From assembly GCF_015476545.1 (NCBI RefSeq), contig NZ_JADMKV010000002.1, positions 1 through 64,000 of the forward strand: a stretch of 64,000 bases of DNA, written 5' to 3'. The DNA comes from Methylobacter sp. BlB1 (GTDB lineage Bacteria > Pseudomonadota > Gammaproteobacteria > Methylococcales > Methylomonadaceae). The position numbers and the translations under genes are program-made. Shown here in pieces: positions 1 to 8,799 of the stretch (its first letter is position 1; every line of letters begins with the position of its first letter). The notes under the pieces were generated by a model, which saw only the letters and a program-made list of their open reading frames with translations, made no database searches and was not told where the DNA came from.

Positions 1-310
1 TTTTTGTCAAGAATCGCTATTTCCGCTTTCCGGACTCGCGCCATGAAAATTTTAGACGAGCCAATAGAAAAAATTCCCAGCGTAAAGGCAACATCAGCAA
101 TTCAGCCCTAAATCTCTTGAATCAGCCAAAGAATTTGCAAGGCAATAACAGAAGCATAGATAAACTGTTAGAGGCTTTTTAACCCGTTTGGCTTTAATAA
201 AATTTTTATAGGAGGTGACTGGCGACTTCAGCAATTACGAAGACTCTAATTGAGCCGTCGAGAATGCAGAGAGCCTTAGTAAAAATATATTTGTCGAAGA
301 GTTAAATTCA
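1..310. other. intergenic, no gene recognised
   Basis: AT-rich stretch with short frames only, none with a recognisable protein and a ribosome-binding site. It may be the flank of a gene outside the window or decayed sequence. I see no tRNA, repeat or clear terminator. Confidence 0.5.
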
Positions 311-340
311 TTGCTAAAAAATCTAATTTATCTATATACT
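311..340 (+). promoter_or_regulatory. putative sigma-70 promoter of the cold-shock gene
   Basis: TTGCTA at 311-316 and TATACT at 335-340, spaced by 18 bases. Transcription would begin near 347 and leave a leader of about 230 bases before the cold-shock start at 576. Long leaders are known for cspA-type genes. Position and use are inferred. Confidence 0.4.
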
Positions 341-575
341 GTGACCAGCATTTATGCGTATCTTTCTACTGGTTTTGATTTCTCTGTATCCCGCTATAGG
401 CCGAATAACAGGGGGTTTCAACCCGGTCAAAATATTATTCATTAAGTTTTGCTCCGCCAGTATTTTAAGTTCTACCATTGGATGCAGTGAGACGTTTGAG
501 CCGGCTTTATTGTTAAGGCTGGGATTTATAAAGCCAACAGAAATTGGCGATTTTTTTTAAGTTTAAGAGTGAAAT

Positions 576-785
576 ATGTCAGAGCAAGTCGTAGGTACCG
601 TTAAGTGGTTCAATGATGAAAAAGGGTTTGGATTTATTGAACAAGAAGGTGGTAAAGATGTTTTTGTTCATCACAGTGCAATTAACGGCACCGGCCGCAA
701 AACCTTGCGCGAAGGCCAAAAAGTTACTATGCAGGTAACTCAAGGTCAAAAAGGCCCGCAAGCTGAGAATGTGACCCCAGCGTAA
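576..785 (+). CDS. CspA-family cold-shock protein
   Basis: A 69-residue single cold-shock domain (OB fold) protein that binds single-stranded RNA and DNA and melts mRNA structure. Both RNA-binding motifs are present: KGFGFI near residues 16-21 and VFVHH near residues 29-33. The N-terminal GTVKWFN is typical. Length equals the family norm. A GAGTG element lies a few bases before the ATG. It stands alone between a long leader and a strong terminator, so it is probably monocistronic. Which paralogue it corresponds to (cold-induced or constitutive) cannot be told from sequence. Confidence 0.96.
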   Translation: MSEQVVGTVKWFNDEKGFGFIEQEGGKDVFVHHSAINGTGRKTLREGQKVTMQVTQGQKGPQAENVTPA

Positions 786-799
786 CCAACCCCAAAATC

Positions 800-834
800 A
801 AGCCCAAAAGTCGATAGACTTTTGGGCTTATTTT
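800..834 (+). terminator. Rho-independent terminator of the csp gene
   Basis: Perfect 13-bp stem (800-812 with 817-829), loop GATA, followed by A and TTTT. It begins 14 bases after the csp stop codon. Confidence 0.9.
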
Positions 835-1084
835 GCATGCGAAATAACTGCCGGTTCGCTTCGGCCATGCATTGGGAGCTAAAACCTTTTCAGGTTTATT
901 TATTAAAGCTTCCCTGTACTATTTGATATAGTCATTGTTGGCATTCTCTCATTTAGCGAGGCCGCTGTCTTGCTTATAGACTTTCTCGCAGGCCTTGCGA
1001 TTCTCTGATTGCGGCCGCCCAGCTACCGTTTTTTCAGCAAAAGTCAGATTTATACCAAACCGATACGGTAACGGAGTCTTTGCC

Positions 1085-1558
1085 ATGCCTGAGTTTTCCT
1101 TAAACACAAACTGGCTGATCCCTGCGCCTGTTGAAGCCGTCTGGCCGTGCCTGATCGATACTGAAAATTGGCCGTCCTGGTGGAAATATGTGATATCGGT
1201 TGAGGAAATAGAATCGGGAGATGCGTCCGGCATCAACAATATCAGGCGTTATTACTGGCGCACCTGCTTGCCGTACACGCTGATGCTTAATTTATGCGTC
1301 ACTGAAATACAGCCTCGTCGTTTTATCGCCGTAAAGGTTGATGGCGATCTGCAAGGTCATGGCTATTGTCAATTATGCCCGGACTCCACTAACAGCCGCA
1401 CTGAAGTTGAATTCAGATGGCAGGTGCAAACCTGCAAACCCTGGATGAACCGATTTGCGACATTAGCCGCGCCGATTTTTGCATGGAACCATGCACGCGT
1501 CATGAAGTCTGGAGAAGAAAGCTTGATCCGACACCTGTCAACGGTTAAAAATTTATAA
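1085..1558 (+). CDS. SRPBCC (START/Bet v1-like) family protein
   Basis: A 157-residue protein whose N-terminus (a strand, then 'P.EAVWPCLIDTENWPSWW') is the usual opening of the SRPBCC/polyketide-cyclase fold, a hydrophobic ligand-binding helix-grip domain. Later Trp- and Arg-rich strands and a C-terminal helix fit this fold. No catalytic motif is recognisable, so the ligand is unknown. The frame opens upstream at 995, but the ATG at 1085 is preferred: an ACGGAG element lies about ten bases before it and the family domain begins within a few residues. It is followed by ettA after 64 bases on the same strand. Confidence 0.7.
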   Translation: MPEFSLNTNWLIPAPVEAVWPCLIDTENWPSWWKYVISVEEIESGDASGINNIRRYYWRTCLPYTLMLNLCVTEIQPRRFIAVKVDGDLQGHGYCQLCPDSTNSRTEVEFRWQVQTCKPWMNRFATLAAPIFAWNHARVMKSGEESLIRHLSTVKNL

Positions 1559-1622
1559 ATAACATGGAATAATAGTACACATCAGGTTACCCTTTATCAA
1601 TTTACAACTGATACGCAAAAAT

Positions 1623-3290
1623 ATGGCGCAATACATATATTCAATGAATCGGGTAGGGAAAATTGTCCCGCCCAAAAAATACATACTCAAAGATATTTCG
1701 CTATCCTTCTTTCCCGGCGCCAAAATCGGCGTGCTGGGTTTGAACGGTTCCGGTAAATCGACATTGCTGCGAATCATGGCCGGCATCGATAAAGAAATCG
1801 AAGGTGAAGCGATTCCGCTAAAAGGCACTAATATCGGTTATCTGCCGCAGGAGCCGCAATTAGACCCCAATAAAACCGTGCGCGGCAATATAGAAGAAGC
1901 CGTTGCCGAAACCAAATCGATCCTGGACCGTTTTAACGAAGTCAGCAATGCTTTTGCCGATCCTGACGCCGATTTCGACGCCTTACTGGCAGAACAGGCC
2001 GAACTGCAGGAAAAGATTGAAGCGGCCGGCGCCTGGGAACTGGACAGGAAACTGGAAATTGCGGCCGATGCATTGCGCCTGCCGGACTGGGATGCCGATG
2101 TGACCAAATTATCCGGTGGCGAAAAACGCCGCGTCGCCCTGTGCCGGTTGTTGCTATCCAATCCGGACATGCTGCTGCTGGACGAACCCACCAACCATTT
2201 GGACGCCGAATCGGTCGCCTGGCTGGAACGCTTCCTGCACGATTATCCCGGCACTGTCGTCGCAGTAACGCACGACCGTTATTTCCTGGATAATGTCGCC
2301 GGTTGGATTCTGGAACTGGATAGAGGCTCGGGCATTCCATGGGAAGGCAATTACTCCAGCTGGCTGGAACAAAAAGGCCGCCGCCTGGAACTGGAGGAAA
2401 AGCAGGAATCTTCCCGCCAAAAAGCCATGAAAGCCGAGCTCGAATGGGTGCGTTCGAATCCCAAAGGCCGTCATGCCAAAAGCAAGGCCCGTCTGGCGCG
2501 CTTTGAGGAATTGTCATCCCAGGAAGTGCAAAAACGCAATGAGACTCAGGAAATTTATATTCCGCCCGGTCCACGCCTGGGCGATGTCGTGATCGAAGCG
2601 GATAACATCAGCAAGGGCTTCGGCGACCGGTTGCTGTTTAACGGCCTGAGCTTCAAACTGCCGCCGGGAGGCATCGTCGGCATTATCGGACCTAACGGCG
2701 CAGGTAAAACCACGCTGTTCCGTATGATGGCGGGCCTGGAGCAGCCCAGCTCAGGTTCGCTGACCATGGGACAAACCGTGCAGTTGGCCTATGTTGACCA
2801 GCTGCGCGACAACATGGACCCGAACAAGACCGTCTTTGAAGAAATTTCCGACGGTTTGGATATGATTACGGTCGGCAGGTATGAAACGCCTTCGCGCTCT
2901 TATGTCGGGCGTTTTAACTTTAAAGGCGCTGATCAGCAAAAACGCATCGGCGAGCTTTCCGGCGGTGAGCGCAACCGCGTACATTTAGCCAAGCTGCTGA
3001 AAACCGGCGGCAACGTATTGCTGCTTGACGAGCCGACCAACGATCTCGACGTTGAAACCTTACGCGCTCTGGAAGAAGCCTTGCTCGCCTTCCCCGGCTG
3101 CGCCGTGGTTATCTCGCATGACCGCTGGTTCCTGGACAGAATCGCCACGCACATGCTGGCCTTTGAAGGCGACAGCAACGTGGTCTGGTTTGAAGGCAAC
3201 TATCAGGACTACGAAGCTGACCGCCATCGCCGTCTGGGCAGTGATGCGGATAACCCTCACCGGTTGAAATACAAAAAGCTGGCTCAATAG
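1623..3290 (+). CDS. ettA: energy-dependent translational throttle protein EttA (ABC-F ATPase)
   Basis: A 555-residue cytosolic ABC-F protein with two ATPase domains and no membrane segment. Domain 1 has Walker [10 protein letters not shown] (near residue 39), signature LSGGEKRRV and Walker [12 protein letters not shown]. Domain 2 has GPNGAGKTT (near 358), LSGGERNRV and [11 protein letters not shown]. The linker between them is the charged P-site tRNA interaction motif. EttA binds the ribosomal E site and gates the first peptide bond according to ATP/ADP level. The N-terminal MAQYIYSM and the length match EttA and not Uup or YheS. No strong ribosome-binding site precedes the ATG; the start rests on the family N-terminus. 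Confidence 0.96.
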   Translation: MAQYIYSMNRVGKIVPPKKYILKDISLSFFPGAKIGVLGLNGSGKSTLLRIMAGIDKEIEGEAIPLKGTNIGYLPQEPQLDPNKTVRGNIEEAVAETKSILDRFNEVSNAFADPDADFDALLAEQAELQEKIEAAGAWELDRKLEIAADALRLPDWDADVTKLSGGEKRRVALCRLLLSNPDMLLLDEPTNHLDAESVAWLERFLHDYPGTVVAVTHDRYFLDNVAGWILELDRGSGIPWEGNYSSWLEQKGRRLELEEKQESSRQKAMKAELEWVRSNPKGRHAKSKARLARFEELSSQEVQKRNETQEIYIPPGPRLGDVVIEADNISKGFGDRLLFNGLSFKLPPGGIVGIIGPNGAGKTTLFRMMAGLEQPSSGSLTMGQTVQLAYVDQLRDNMDPNKTVFEEISDGLDMITVGRYETPSRSYVGRFNFKGADQQKRIGELSGGERNRVHLAKLLKTGGNVLLLDEPTNDLDVETLRALEEALLAFPGCAVVISHDRWFLDRIATHMLAFEGDSNVVWFEGNYQDYEADRHRRLGSDADNPHRLKYKKLAQ

Positions 3291-3300
3291 TGTCAGTCGT

Positions 3301-3325
3301 ATGGAGCGGGAATAACCCGCTCCAT
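3301..3325 (+). terminator. hairpin after ettA, probable terminator
   Basis: 10-bp perfect stem (3301-3310 with 3316-3325) beginning 10 bases after the ettA stop. No T-run follows, so Rho-independent function is uncertain. Confidence 0.45.
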
Positions 3326-3329
3326 ACCC

Positions 3330-3396
3330 AATGCCGTTAAGTTAAGCCGTTCGTGGTGAGCTTGTCGAACCATGAATGGCTTAACTTAACGGCATT
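3330..3396. repeat. REP-like nested palindrome
   Basis: A 19-bp perfect inverted repeat (3330-3348 with 3378-3396) encloses a 29-base core with GTTCG and CGAAC arms around TGGTGAGCTTGT. Cores of this type (TTCG...GTGAGCTTGTCGAAC) recur in intergenic DNA of many proteobacteria as REP-like elements. It lies between the convergent ends of ettA and tusC, a usual place for such elements, and could act as a bidirectional terminator or mRNA stabiliser. No second copy was noticed in this window. Confidence 0.55.
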
Positions 3397-3414
3397 GACA
3401 CCAGACCCGATCCC

Positions 3415-3771
3415 TTAGCCCGCAAACACAACGTCATACCGCTTCATCAGCCCGGCTATGTCCTTTCTGTAAAACTCCTGCACCGGCAGACATAAATCGC
3501 CCGGTTTCAACCCCCTCTCTTGCAGGGATTCAACTTCCGTATAAATATCATGCACATCATAGATTTCCAGCGCCTTAAAGATGGCGGCCGTATCCTTCAT
3601 GCCCGCAATACCGGGTTGCTGGCCGTTTTTCAGATGGAAAACCCCATCATCCAATAACAGGATCGCGACCTGCTGATCGAATGCCGCCGTGGTCAGAACA
3701 ATATCGAGCATTTCCTGAACCTGGCCGCCGCTGTGCGCCGGCTTGCGCAATACAAACAAATATTTTTTCAT
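3415..3771 (-). CDS. tusC: sulfurtransferase complex subunit TusC (DsrF-like)
   Basis: A 118-residue DsrE/F-fold protein matching TusC from end to end: N-terminal K-Y-L-F-V strand, central 'LLLDDGVFHL..GQQP' and C-terminal 'YDVVFAG'. In the TusBCD heterohexamer it supports relay of persulfide sulfur from IscS-TusA to TusE and MnmA for 2-thiolation of tRNA wobble uridine; in sulfur oxidisers the paralogous DsrEFH works in Dsr metabolism. The start lies 3 bases after the tusD stop, so the pair is co-translated. The third subunit, TusB/DsrH, does not follow: 3291-3414 holds only hairpins. Confidence 0.88.
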   Translation of the reverse strand: MKKYLFVLRKPAHSGGQVQEMLDIVLTTAAFDQQVAILLLDDGVFHLKNGQQPGIAGMKDTAAIFKALEIYDVHDIYTEVESLQERGLKPGDLCLPVQEFYRKDIAGLMKRYDVVFAG

Positions 3772-3774
3772 TTC

Positions 3775-4164
3775 TCAACCAAAAACGATGAAACGGTCAG
3801 CTTCCAGCGTAGCCTCAACCAATTGCCCCAGCCCTGAAATACGAAAGCCCTCAGCCAGATCATTATCGGCCTTGCCCTGCCTATTGCCTTCGTCCGTGCA
3901 CAATAAACCGCGCCGCTGGGCGGCAGAGATACAAACGACCAGGTCAATCTGATGCTGCCGCGCCAATTCACGCCACTGCGCAGTGAACTGAAGCTCATCA
4001 TCCGGGGGCGTGGCGTACCTGAAGGCATGATAGATGCCGTCATGATAAAAAAACACCCGAAACACTTCGTGCCCCTGTGCCAAAACGGCCTTGATAAACT
4101 GATAGGCAATATGGCCGGCGTTCGACTGATAAGGACTGGTATTAACTTGAATGGCAAATTTCAT
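3775..4164 (-). CDS. tusD: sulfurtransferase complex subunit TusD (DsrE-like)
   Basis: A 129-residue DsrE-fold protein. Cys78, in 'VVCISAAQRRGLL', sits at the same position as the persulfide-carrying cysteine of E. coli TusD. It accepts sulfur from TusA and passes it to TusE for the 2-thiouridine modification of tRNA. First gene of the tusDC operon, divergent from bepA. The start gives the usual N-terminus (MKFAIQVNTSPYQ). The missing tusB neighbour leaves open whether a TusBCD hexamer or a two-subunit form is made. Confidence 0.88.
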   Translation of the reverse strand: MKFAIQVNTSPYQSNAGHIAYQFIKAVLAQGHEVFRVFFYHDGIYHAFRYATPPDDELQFTAQWRELARQHQIDLVVCISAAQRRGLLCTDEGNRQGKADNDLAEGFRISGLGQLVEATLEADRFIVFG

Positions 4165-4223
4165 TATTAAAAGAATCGTTAGACATAGAATAAATACACT
4201 CGGCCCCCTCGAGAACAGCCTTG

Positions 4224-4253
4224 TTGATAGTGACGATCTTAGCCTATTATAAT
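4224..4253 (+). promoter_or_regulatory. putative sigma-70 promoter of bepA
   Basis: TTGATA at 4224-4229, an 18-base spacer, and a perfect TATAAT at 4248-4253. Transcription would begin near 4260, about 75 bases before the bepA ATG. Confidence 0.55.
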
Positions 4254-4335
4254 CCTATAAAATATCAATAGTCGGCTGTCAGGCCGTTATTTCATTGTTT
4301 TCGGAACCAATCCTGTCTCACTCAGTCTCATCGCC

Positions 4336-5793
4336 ATGAAATTTAAACCATCCGCTCTAACGCTGGCTTTGGGCCTTGCCCTGTTCCCTGCTGCACAGCA
4401 GGCTGTTGAAATTGATAAGATTGAATTGCCCGACATGGGCGATTCCTCAGGCGCACTGATCACCCCGGCGCAGGAACAGGAACTCGGCGCCGCTTTTTTC
4501 AGAAGCCTGCACAGCCAAGTTTCCATCAGCCAGGATGCCGAAATCCAGCAGTATATTGACTCTATCGGCAAAAGGCTTGCAACTAACAGTGATACCCCGG
4601 GTTATCCTTTCCATTTCTTTGTCGTCATGGAAAATCAAATCAACGCCTTTGCGGGTCCTGGCGGCTATATCGGCGTAAATTCCGCGCTCATTCTGACAAC
4701 TGAAGCCGAAAGCGAGCTGGCTTCGGTCATGGCGCACGAGGTTGCTCACGTAACCCAGCGTCATCTATACCGTGCCTTTGAAGCTGCCAGCCGTTTGTCG
4801 CTTCCCACAGCTGCCGCCACCCTGGCCGCTATTTTATTAGGCACACAATCGCCAGCGGCTGCACAAGCAGCACTCATGGCCATACAGGCCGGCAGTGTTC
4901 AGTTTCAAATTGACTTTACACGCGAACATGAAGCGGAAGCCGATCGCGTCGGCATGCAAACATTGGCGGGGTCGCAGTATGACCCGCGCAGCATGCCCAC
5001 TTTCTTTGAACGTCTGCAGCAATCCACCCGCTATTATGGGCAGGATGTTCCGGAGTTTCTAAGAACACACCCGGTTACCGCTTCGCGTATTTCCGATACC
5101 CGCGGCCGGGCGGAAACCTATCCTTATAAACAATACCCCGACTCGCTCGGCTATCAGCTGGTCAAAGCCAAGCTGCGCGTAATAACCGCAACCGATACTG
5201 CCGATGCCGTCAACTATTTTCAATCACGCTTGACGCAGGGCACCGAAGAGCAGCGCACCGTTTCCCGTTACGGCATGGGTTTGGCTCAGCTTCATGCGCA
5301 AAAATTCAAGGAAGCCGAAGCCATCTTTCGACAACTGGCCCAAGAACATCCCGAGCAGGCCCAATACGTAGCGGCGCTGGCCCGTACGCTGCTTGAAGCA
5401 AAGCATTACCCTGAAGCCCTTGCCCTCTATCAAAAAACGGTTAAACAATTTCCTGACAATGATGCCGTCAAGCTTGAATATATAACGTCTCTGTTGAAAG
5501 CGGGCAACCCCGAGGCGGCCCGCAAAAATCTAATGGCGTTGAGTCCTAAAATCCAGCAGCAGCCGATGTATATGCAGCTCCTGGCGCAAACCTACAGCGA
5601 TTTAAACCAACCGGCCGAATCGCATCGCTATCTTGCCGAATACTACTATATGACAGGACAAACCAGAGACGCTATCCTGCAGATCAAATTGGCCCAGAAA
5701 TCAAAAGACCTTAATTTTTATCTGTCCTCCATTCTTAACGAGCGCCTCAGTTTCTTTCTGAACGAGGAAGAAGAAGCCCGGCGTGACCGGTAA
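4336..5793 (+). CDS. bepA: periplasmic M48 metalloprotease/chaperone BepA
   Basis: A 485-residue protein with an N-terminal signal peptide (about 1-24), an M48 zinc protease domain with HEVAH at 134-138 and the downstream glutamate in 'REHEAEADRVGM', and a C-terminal TPR array (about 300-480) with repeats such as 'ARTLLEAKHYPEALALYQKTV'. BepA helps LptD and BAM substrates mature and degrades stalled outer-membrane proteins. Architecture and length match E. coli BepA (YfgC). It is a single gene with its own promoter, divergent from tusDC. Confidence 0.92.
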   Translation: MKFKPSALTLALGLALFPAAQQAVEIDKIELPDMGDSSGALITPAQEQELGAAFFRSLHSQVSISQDAEIQQYIDSIGKRLATNSDTPGYPFHFFVVMENQINAFAGPGGYIGVNSALILTTEAESELASVMAHEVAHVTQRHLYRAFEAASRLSLPTAAATLAAILLGTQSPAAAQAALMAIQAGSVQFQIDFTREHEAEADRVGMQTLAGSQYDPRSMPTFFERLQQSTRYYGQDVPEFLRTHPVTASRISDTRGRAETYPYKQYPDSLGYQLVKAKLRVITATDTADAVNYFQSRLTQGTEEQRTVSRYGMGLAQLHAQKFKEAEAIFRQLAQEHPEQAQYVAALARTLLEAKHYPEALALYQKTVKQFPDNDAVKLEYITSLLKAGNPEAARKNLMALSPKIQQQPMYMQLLAQTYSDLNQPAESHRYLAEYYYMTGQTRDAILQIKLAQKSKDLNFYLSSILNERLSFFLNEEEEARRDR

Positions 5794-5999
5794 AAATTTT
5801 GCATTGACTGGCAAAAGGCAATCACGTGTATTCTTAACGTTTACTTAATTGACTGCAATCTTTGCCAGCCATTTCTTACATTAGAAATCGCTAAAATTTC
5901 ATAACATAATGTATCTATTAACTATTTTCGAGCCGATACTATTTAACTTAAAAAATCATTTTTTTTGATGGACACTACTGTTTTTTTTGATATAGAATC

Positions 6000-6185
6000 T
6001 TCACCAGCTTAACGGAGTGAGCCCGGTTTAACGGCCGGCTAAGAGGAGGATAAGCCTTTCAGGCTATTGATAACAATAATAAATTAAGTAATTCTGCTTG
6101 AGTTAAGTTGTACAGAGGATCATAGAGTACAACAAAAATAATAAAAATAATAACACTCAGTACGCCCGCTCCATGCGGGCTTTTT
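6000..6185 (+). ncRNA. candidate GGA-rich small RNA ending in a terminator
   Basis: The 459-base gap between bepA and the receptor gene has no credible protein but has RNA-like structure. A 7-bp stem (6107-6113 with 6127-6133) shows AGAGGATCATAGA in its loop; further GGA motifs lie at 6014, 6045 and 6048 beside short GGCT/AGCC stems; the segment ends in a Rho-independent terminator (6164-6185). Repeated GGA in loops is the hallmark of CsrA/RsmA-sequestering RNAs. A weak promoter-like TTGATG/TGATAT pair lies at 5965-5993. It could instead be a long bepA 3' UTR. Confidence 0.35.
6164..6185 (+). terminator. Rho-independent terminator
   Basis: GCCCGC (6164-6169), loop TCCAT, GCGGGC (6175-6180), then five T. 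It points along the plus strand, so it ends a transcript from bepA or from the small-RNA candidate, not the minus-strand receptor gene. Confidence 0.75.
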
Positions 6186-6252
6186 ATTGCCTGCAATTTA
6201 TACAAACTTGTTTCAGATTTTCGAGCGTCCCTGCTCAGCTCAATCCGGAATT

Positions 6253-8568
6253 TTACATGCTCAAGCGCACACCGATCCATCCGGCCCTTGGCGCGCCGGG
6301 CGAGACAAAACGGCCGCTATTGAAAGCATCGCCCAAAACTTCATCAGCTTGCCCGTAGACACCGAAAGAGGCATAGTCCTTATCGAAAATATTATCCACC
6401 TTACCAAACAAGGCCAGGTGTTTATTGATCTTATATTCCGCCTTCGCATTGAACAACCAGTAACCGGCCAGCTTCGGAGTCGTATTGGCCTCATCGCCCC
6501 TAAAGAACTGATCACCGCTGTACAGGCCATCAATGCCCAACGAGAAACGTTTCCATAAATCGACACCGATCGACGCCTTGAAGATATGCTCGGGCATGCC
6601 CGGAATTCTATTGCCGCGCGTTACTTGAGCCGGCTCGTCTTCATCCAACGGACTTTGAATCGTAAAGCCATCCATAAAACGCGCATTCAGGTAGGTATAA
6701 TTGGCCGCAAAATGCCAGTCGTCAATGCCGCTGAACAACTGCGCATAATTAAGCGTAGTGCCGGCTTCTATGCCGTAACGGCGCGTTTGCCCGACGTTGC
6801 TGAAAAATCCTTCGCTGATGCTGTCGCCGCCGCGATTAAAGATGATATCGTCATGATTCACGGTATGGAAATAGCCCAGATTCCACTTCATGTCGCCTTT
6901 CTCCAAGAATTTATCAAAATTGCCGCGGAAACCGCCCTCCCAGGTTTTGGCCACGACCTGATCCAACGGCGGATCGGAAACAAACGCATTCGGCAGCCGG
7001 CAGGGATCATCCTCATCGGCACAGCTTAACTCCATCGGCGTCGGCGCCCGCGAGGATTCACTGTAACTGCCGTACATGCCGACGTTATCGATAATCTGAT
7101 AAGTAAAGCCGGCCGATGGATTAAAGCGCTCGAAACTATGCTTGCCGCTTAATTTGTCCTCGCCGTCGATGAACTGGTTGGCCATGGTGATGCTGACATG
7201 GTTATAACGTCCGGCCAATGTGACGGCCAGATCGTCGGTCACCGAGAATGTATCGCTCAGATAGAAGCCATAGATTTCGGTATTGGTATTCAGGCGCACC
7301 CTGGCGTCTCTGACCAGAATACCGCTGCCTATGGTGCCGCGGTCATCGGTCAGCTGCGCCAATTCGGTATCGGAACCAAAATGCACATCGGCATAATCAT
7401 AGCTGGCGCCGACTGTCAGATTGTTTTCATGCTCGAACCAGTCCTGCTTGAACATCGATTGCAAAGTGCCGCCCCGGCTGCGCATATTGGTTGCGCTGGT
7501 ATTATTGGTCGCGCCTTCCACGCTGTCGTCTTCAAGCACCTGGTTGCCGTTGATATCGACAACCGGAAATTCGCCTGACTCATCGCACAAAAAGCCGCTG
7601 TCATCTGCACAGCCATCAAAATCGCTGTCATCGCCGTTAAAGGTTCTGATCCGGTTCTGACGGAAATAGGCATTACCGCTTACTTCAATGTCATCAGTCA
7701 GGTCATAACTGCCTGACAGTTCGGAAAAGAACATGCGCGTAATGGTTTGGTCAGGATGCGTGAACACGGCTTTTCTGCCCAGACCCAGCAACTGCTCAGG
7801 CGCTGCGCCGTTGCCTTTCATATCGTTATCGTTGGCGGCCAGCGTTAAATCCAGTTCTCCGCGGTCGTTCTGCCAACTCAAGGTGCCTAAAACCTGCTTG
7901 GCGCGCGTCGGCGAGAAATCGCGCCAACCCTGTTCGCCGAAATTGTGCACATCGAGAAAATAGCCCCAGGTGCCGTTATTGGCGCCGCTGGTTAATTCTT
8001 CCGAATGCCGGTCCCATGAACCGCCGTAAACTTCAAACTGATGGCCAGGCGCCGAAAAACCAGTTTTGGTTTTGAGCGCTATGGCGCCGCCCAGCGTATT
8101 CAAGCCATACATCGGATTGGACCCTGGCACCAATGCCATCGTGTCAATCGCACCCTTGGGGATCAGGTCCCAGTTGACCGTATCGCCGAAGGGCTCGTTA
8201 AATCTGACCCCGTTCACATAGGTCGACAAGCCTTGCGGCAATCCCAGCAATGGCGAAGCGACAAAGCCGCGGTAATATATATCAGGCTGCAACGGGTTGT
8301 TCTGTGCTTCATTGACATGTACGCTGCCCAGATAGCGGTTGATATATTCATTCAGAGACAGACTCTGCGCCTTCTCCAACTGCTCGGATGTTACCGTCTG
8401 GATATTGGCCGGTATCTTGGCGGCCTCAACGCCACTGCCCGGCAATGGCGTAACGCCTACGACATCGATGGTTTCCAGCGTAACTTTTGATTGCTCTTCC
8501 GCCATAACGGCAGACAGCGAGGACAGGCTGAAAAGCCCGATCGCTCCATAAACAAGATTTTTTTTCAT
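6253..8568 (-). CDS. TonB-dependent outer-membrane receptor
   Basis: A 771-residue receptor: signal peptide (about 1-23, ending AVMA), TonB-box-like LETIDVVG, plug domain (about 45-155, with 'YYRGFVASPLLGLPQGL' and 'GLNTLGGAIALKTK'), then a 22-strand-type barrel ending in 'GWIGVRLSM'. It imports a large ligand across the outer membrane using TonB/ExbBD energy. One extracellular loop is Asp-rich with spaced cysteines ('DDSDFDGCADDSGFLCDE'), possibly calcium-stabilised. The start was moved 69 bases inside the open frame to the ATG at 8568, where a GGGGGA ribosome-binding site and a normal signal peptide begin. The ligand is unknown; no siderophore or cofactor gene is nearby. Confidence 0.9.
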   Translation of the reverse strand: MKKNLVYGAIGLFSLSSLSAVMAEEQSKVTLETIDVVGVTPLPGSGVEAAKIPANIQTVTSEQLEKAQSLSLNEYINRYLGSVHVNEAQNNPLQPDIYYRGFVASPLLGLPQGLSTYVNGVRFNEPFGDTVNWDLIPKGAIDTMALVPGSNPMYGLNTLGGAIALKTKTGFSAPGHQFEVYGGSWDRHSEELTSGANNGTWGYFLDVHNFGEQGWRDFSPTRAKQVLGTLSWQNDRGELDLTLAANDNDMKGNGAAPEQLLGLGRKAVFTHPDQTITRMFFSELSGSYDLTDDIEVSGNAYFRQNRIRTFNGDDSDFDGCADDSGFLCDESGEFPVVDINGNQVLEDDSVEGATNNTSATNMRSRGGTLQSMFKQDWFEHENNLTVGASYDYADVHFGSDTELAQLTDDRGTIGSGILVRDARVRLNTNTEIYGFYLSDTFSVTDDLAVTLAGRYNHVSITMANQFIDGEDKLSGKHSFERFNPSAGFTYQIIDNVGMYGSYSESSRAPTPMELSCADEDDPCRLPNAFVSDPPLDQVVAKTWEGGFRGNFDKFLEKGDMKWNLGYFHTVNHDDIIFNRGGDSISEGFFSNVGQTRRYGIEAGTTLNYAQLFSGIDDWHFAANYTYLNARFMDGFTIQSPLDEDEPAQVTRGNRIPGMPEHIFKASIGVDLWKRFSLGIDGLYSGDQFFRGDEANTTPKLAGYWLFNAKAEYKINKHLALFGKVDNIFDKDYASFGVYGQADEVLGDAFNSGRFVSPGAPRAGWIGVRLSM

Positions 8569-8742
8569 TATCCCCCCAAGCTTAAAAAACCGGTCATGGT
8601 AGCTGAACCAGCAGGGAGGACATAGACATGACAACAAAAAAGGAAAAATTCCTATATTCGGGCAATTAAATTACCATGCGGCAGATACAGGCTTATTGAA
8701 TTACTTAGGTTTTTATAACCATACAACAGCAGAGTATTTAGC

Positions 8743-8748
8743 TATAAT
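8743..8748 (+). promoter_or_regulatory. putative -10 element upstream of the ZIP transporter
   Basis: TATAAT with no convincing -35 hexamer; 52 bases before the ATG at 8800. No Zur- or Fur-like palindrome was recognised. Confidence 0.35.
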
Positions 8749-8799
8749 GCCAGGCACAATAACTATAACCATTCAGATCAGCTGAGGCAGGCCACGCTT

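Noticed and set aside
354-560. 68-codon frame before the cold-shock gene
   Set aside because: Lies in the probable csp leader, hydrophobic start but no ribosome-binding site; coding status not supported.
5794-6252. c-di-GMP or other known riboswitch in the bepA-receptor gap
   Set aside because: Core motifs of the riboswitch classes I know are missing; GGA-rich hairpins fit a small RNA better.
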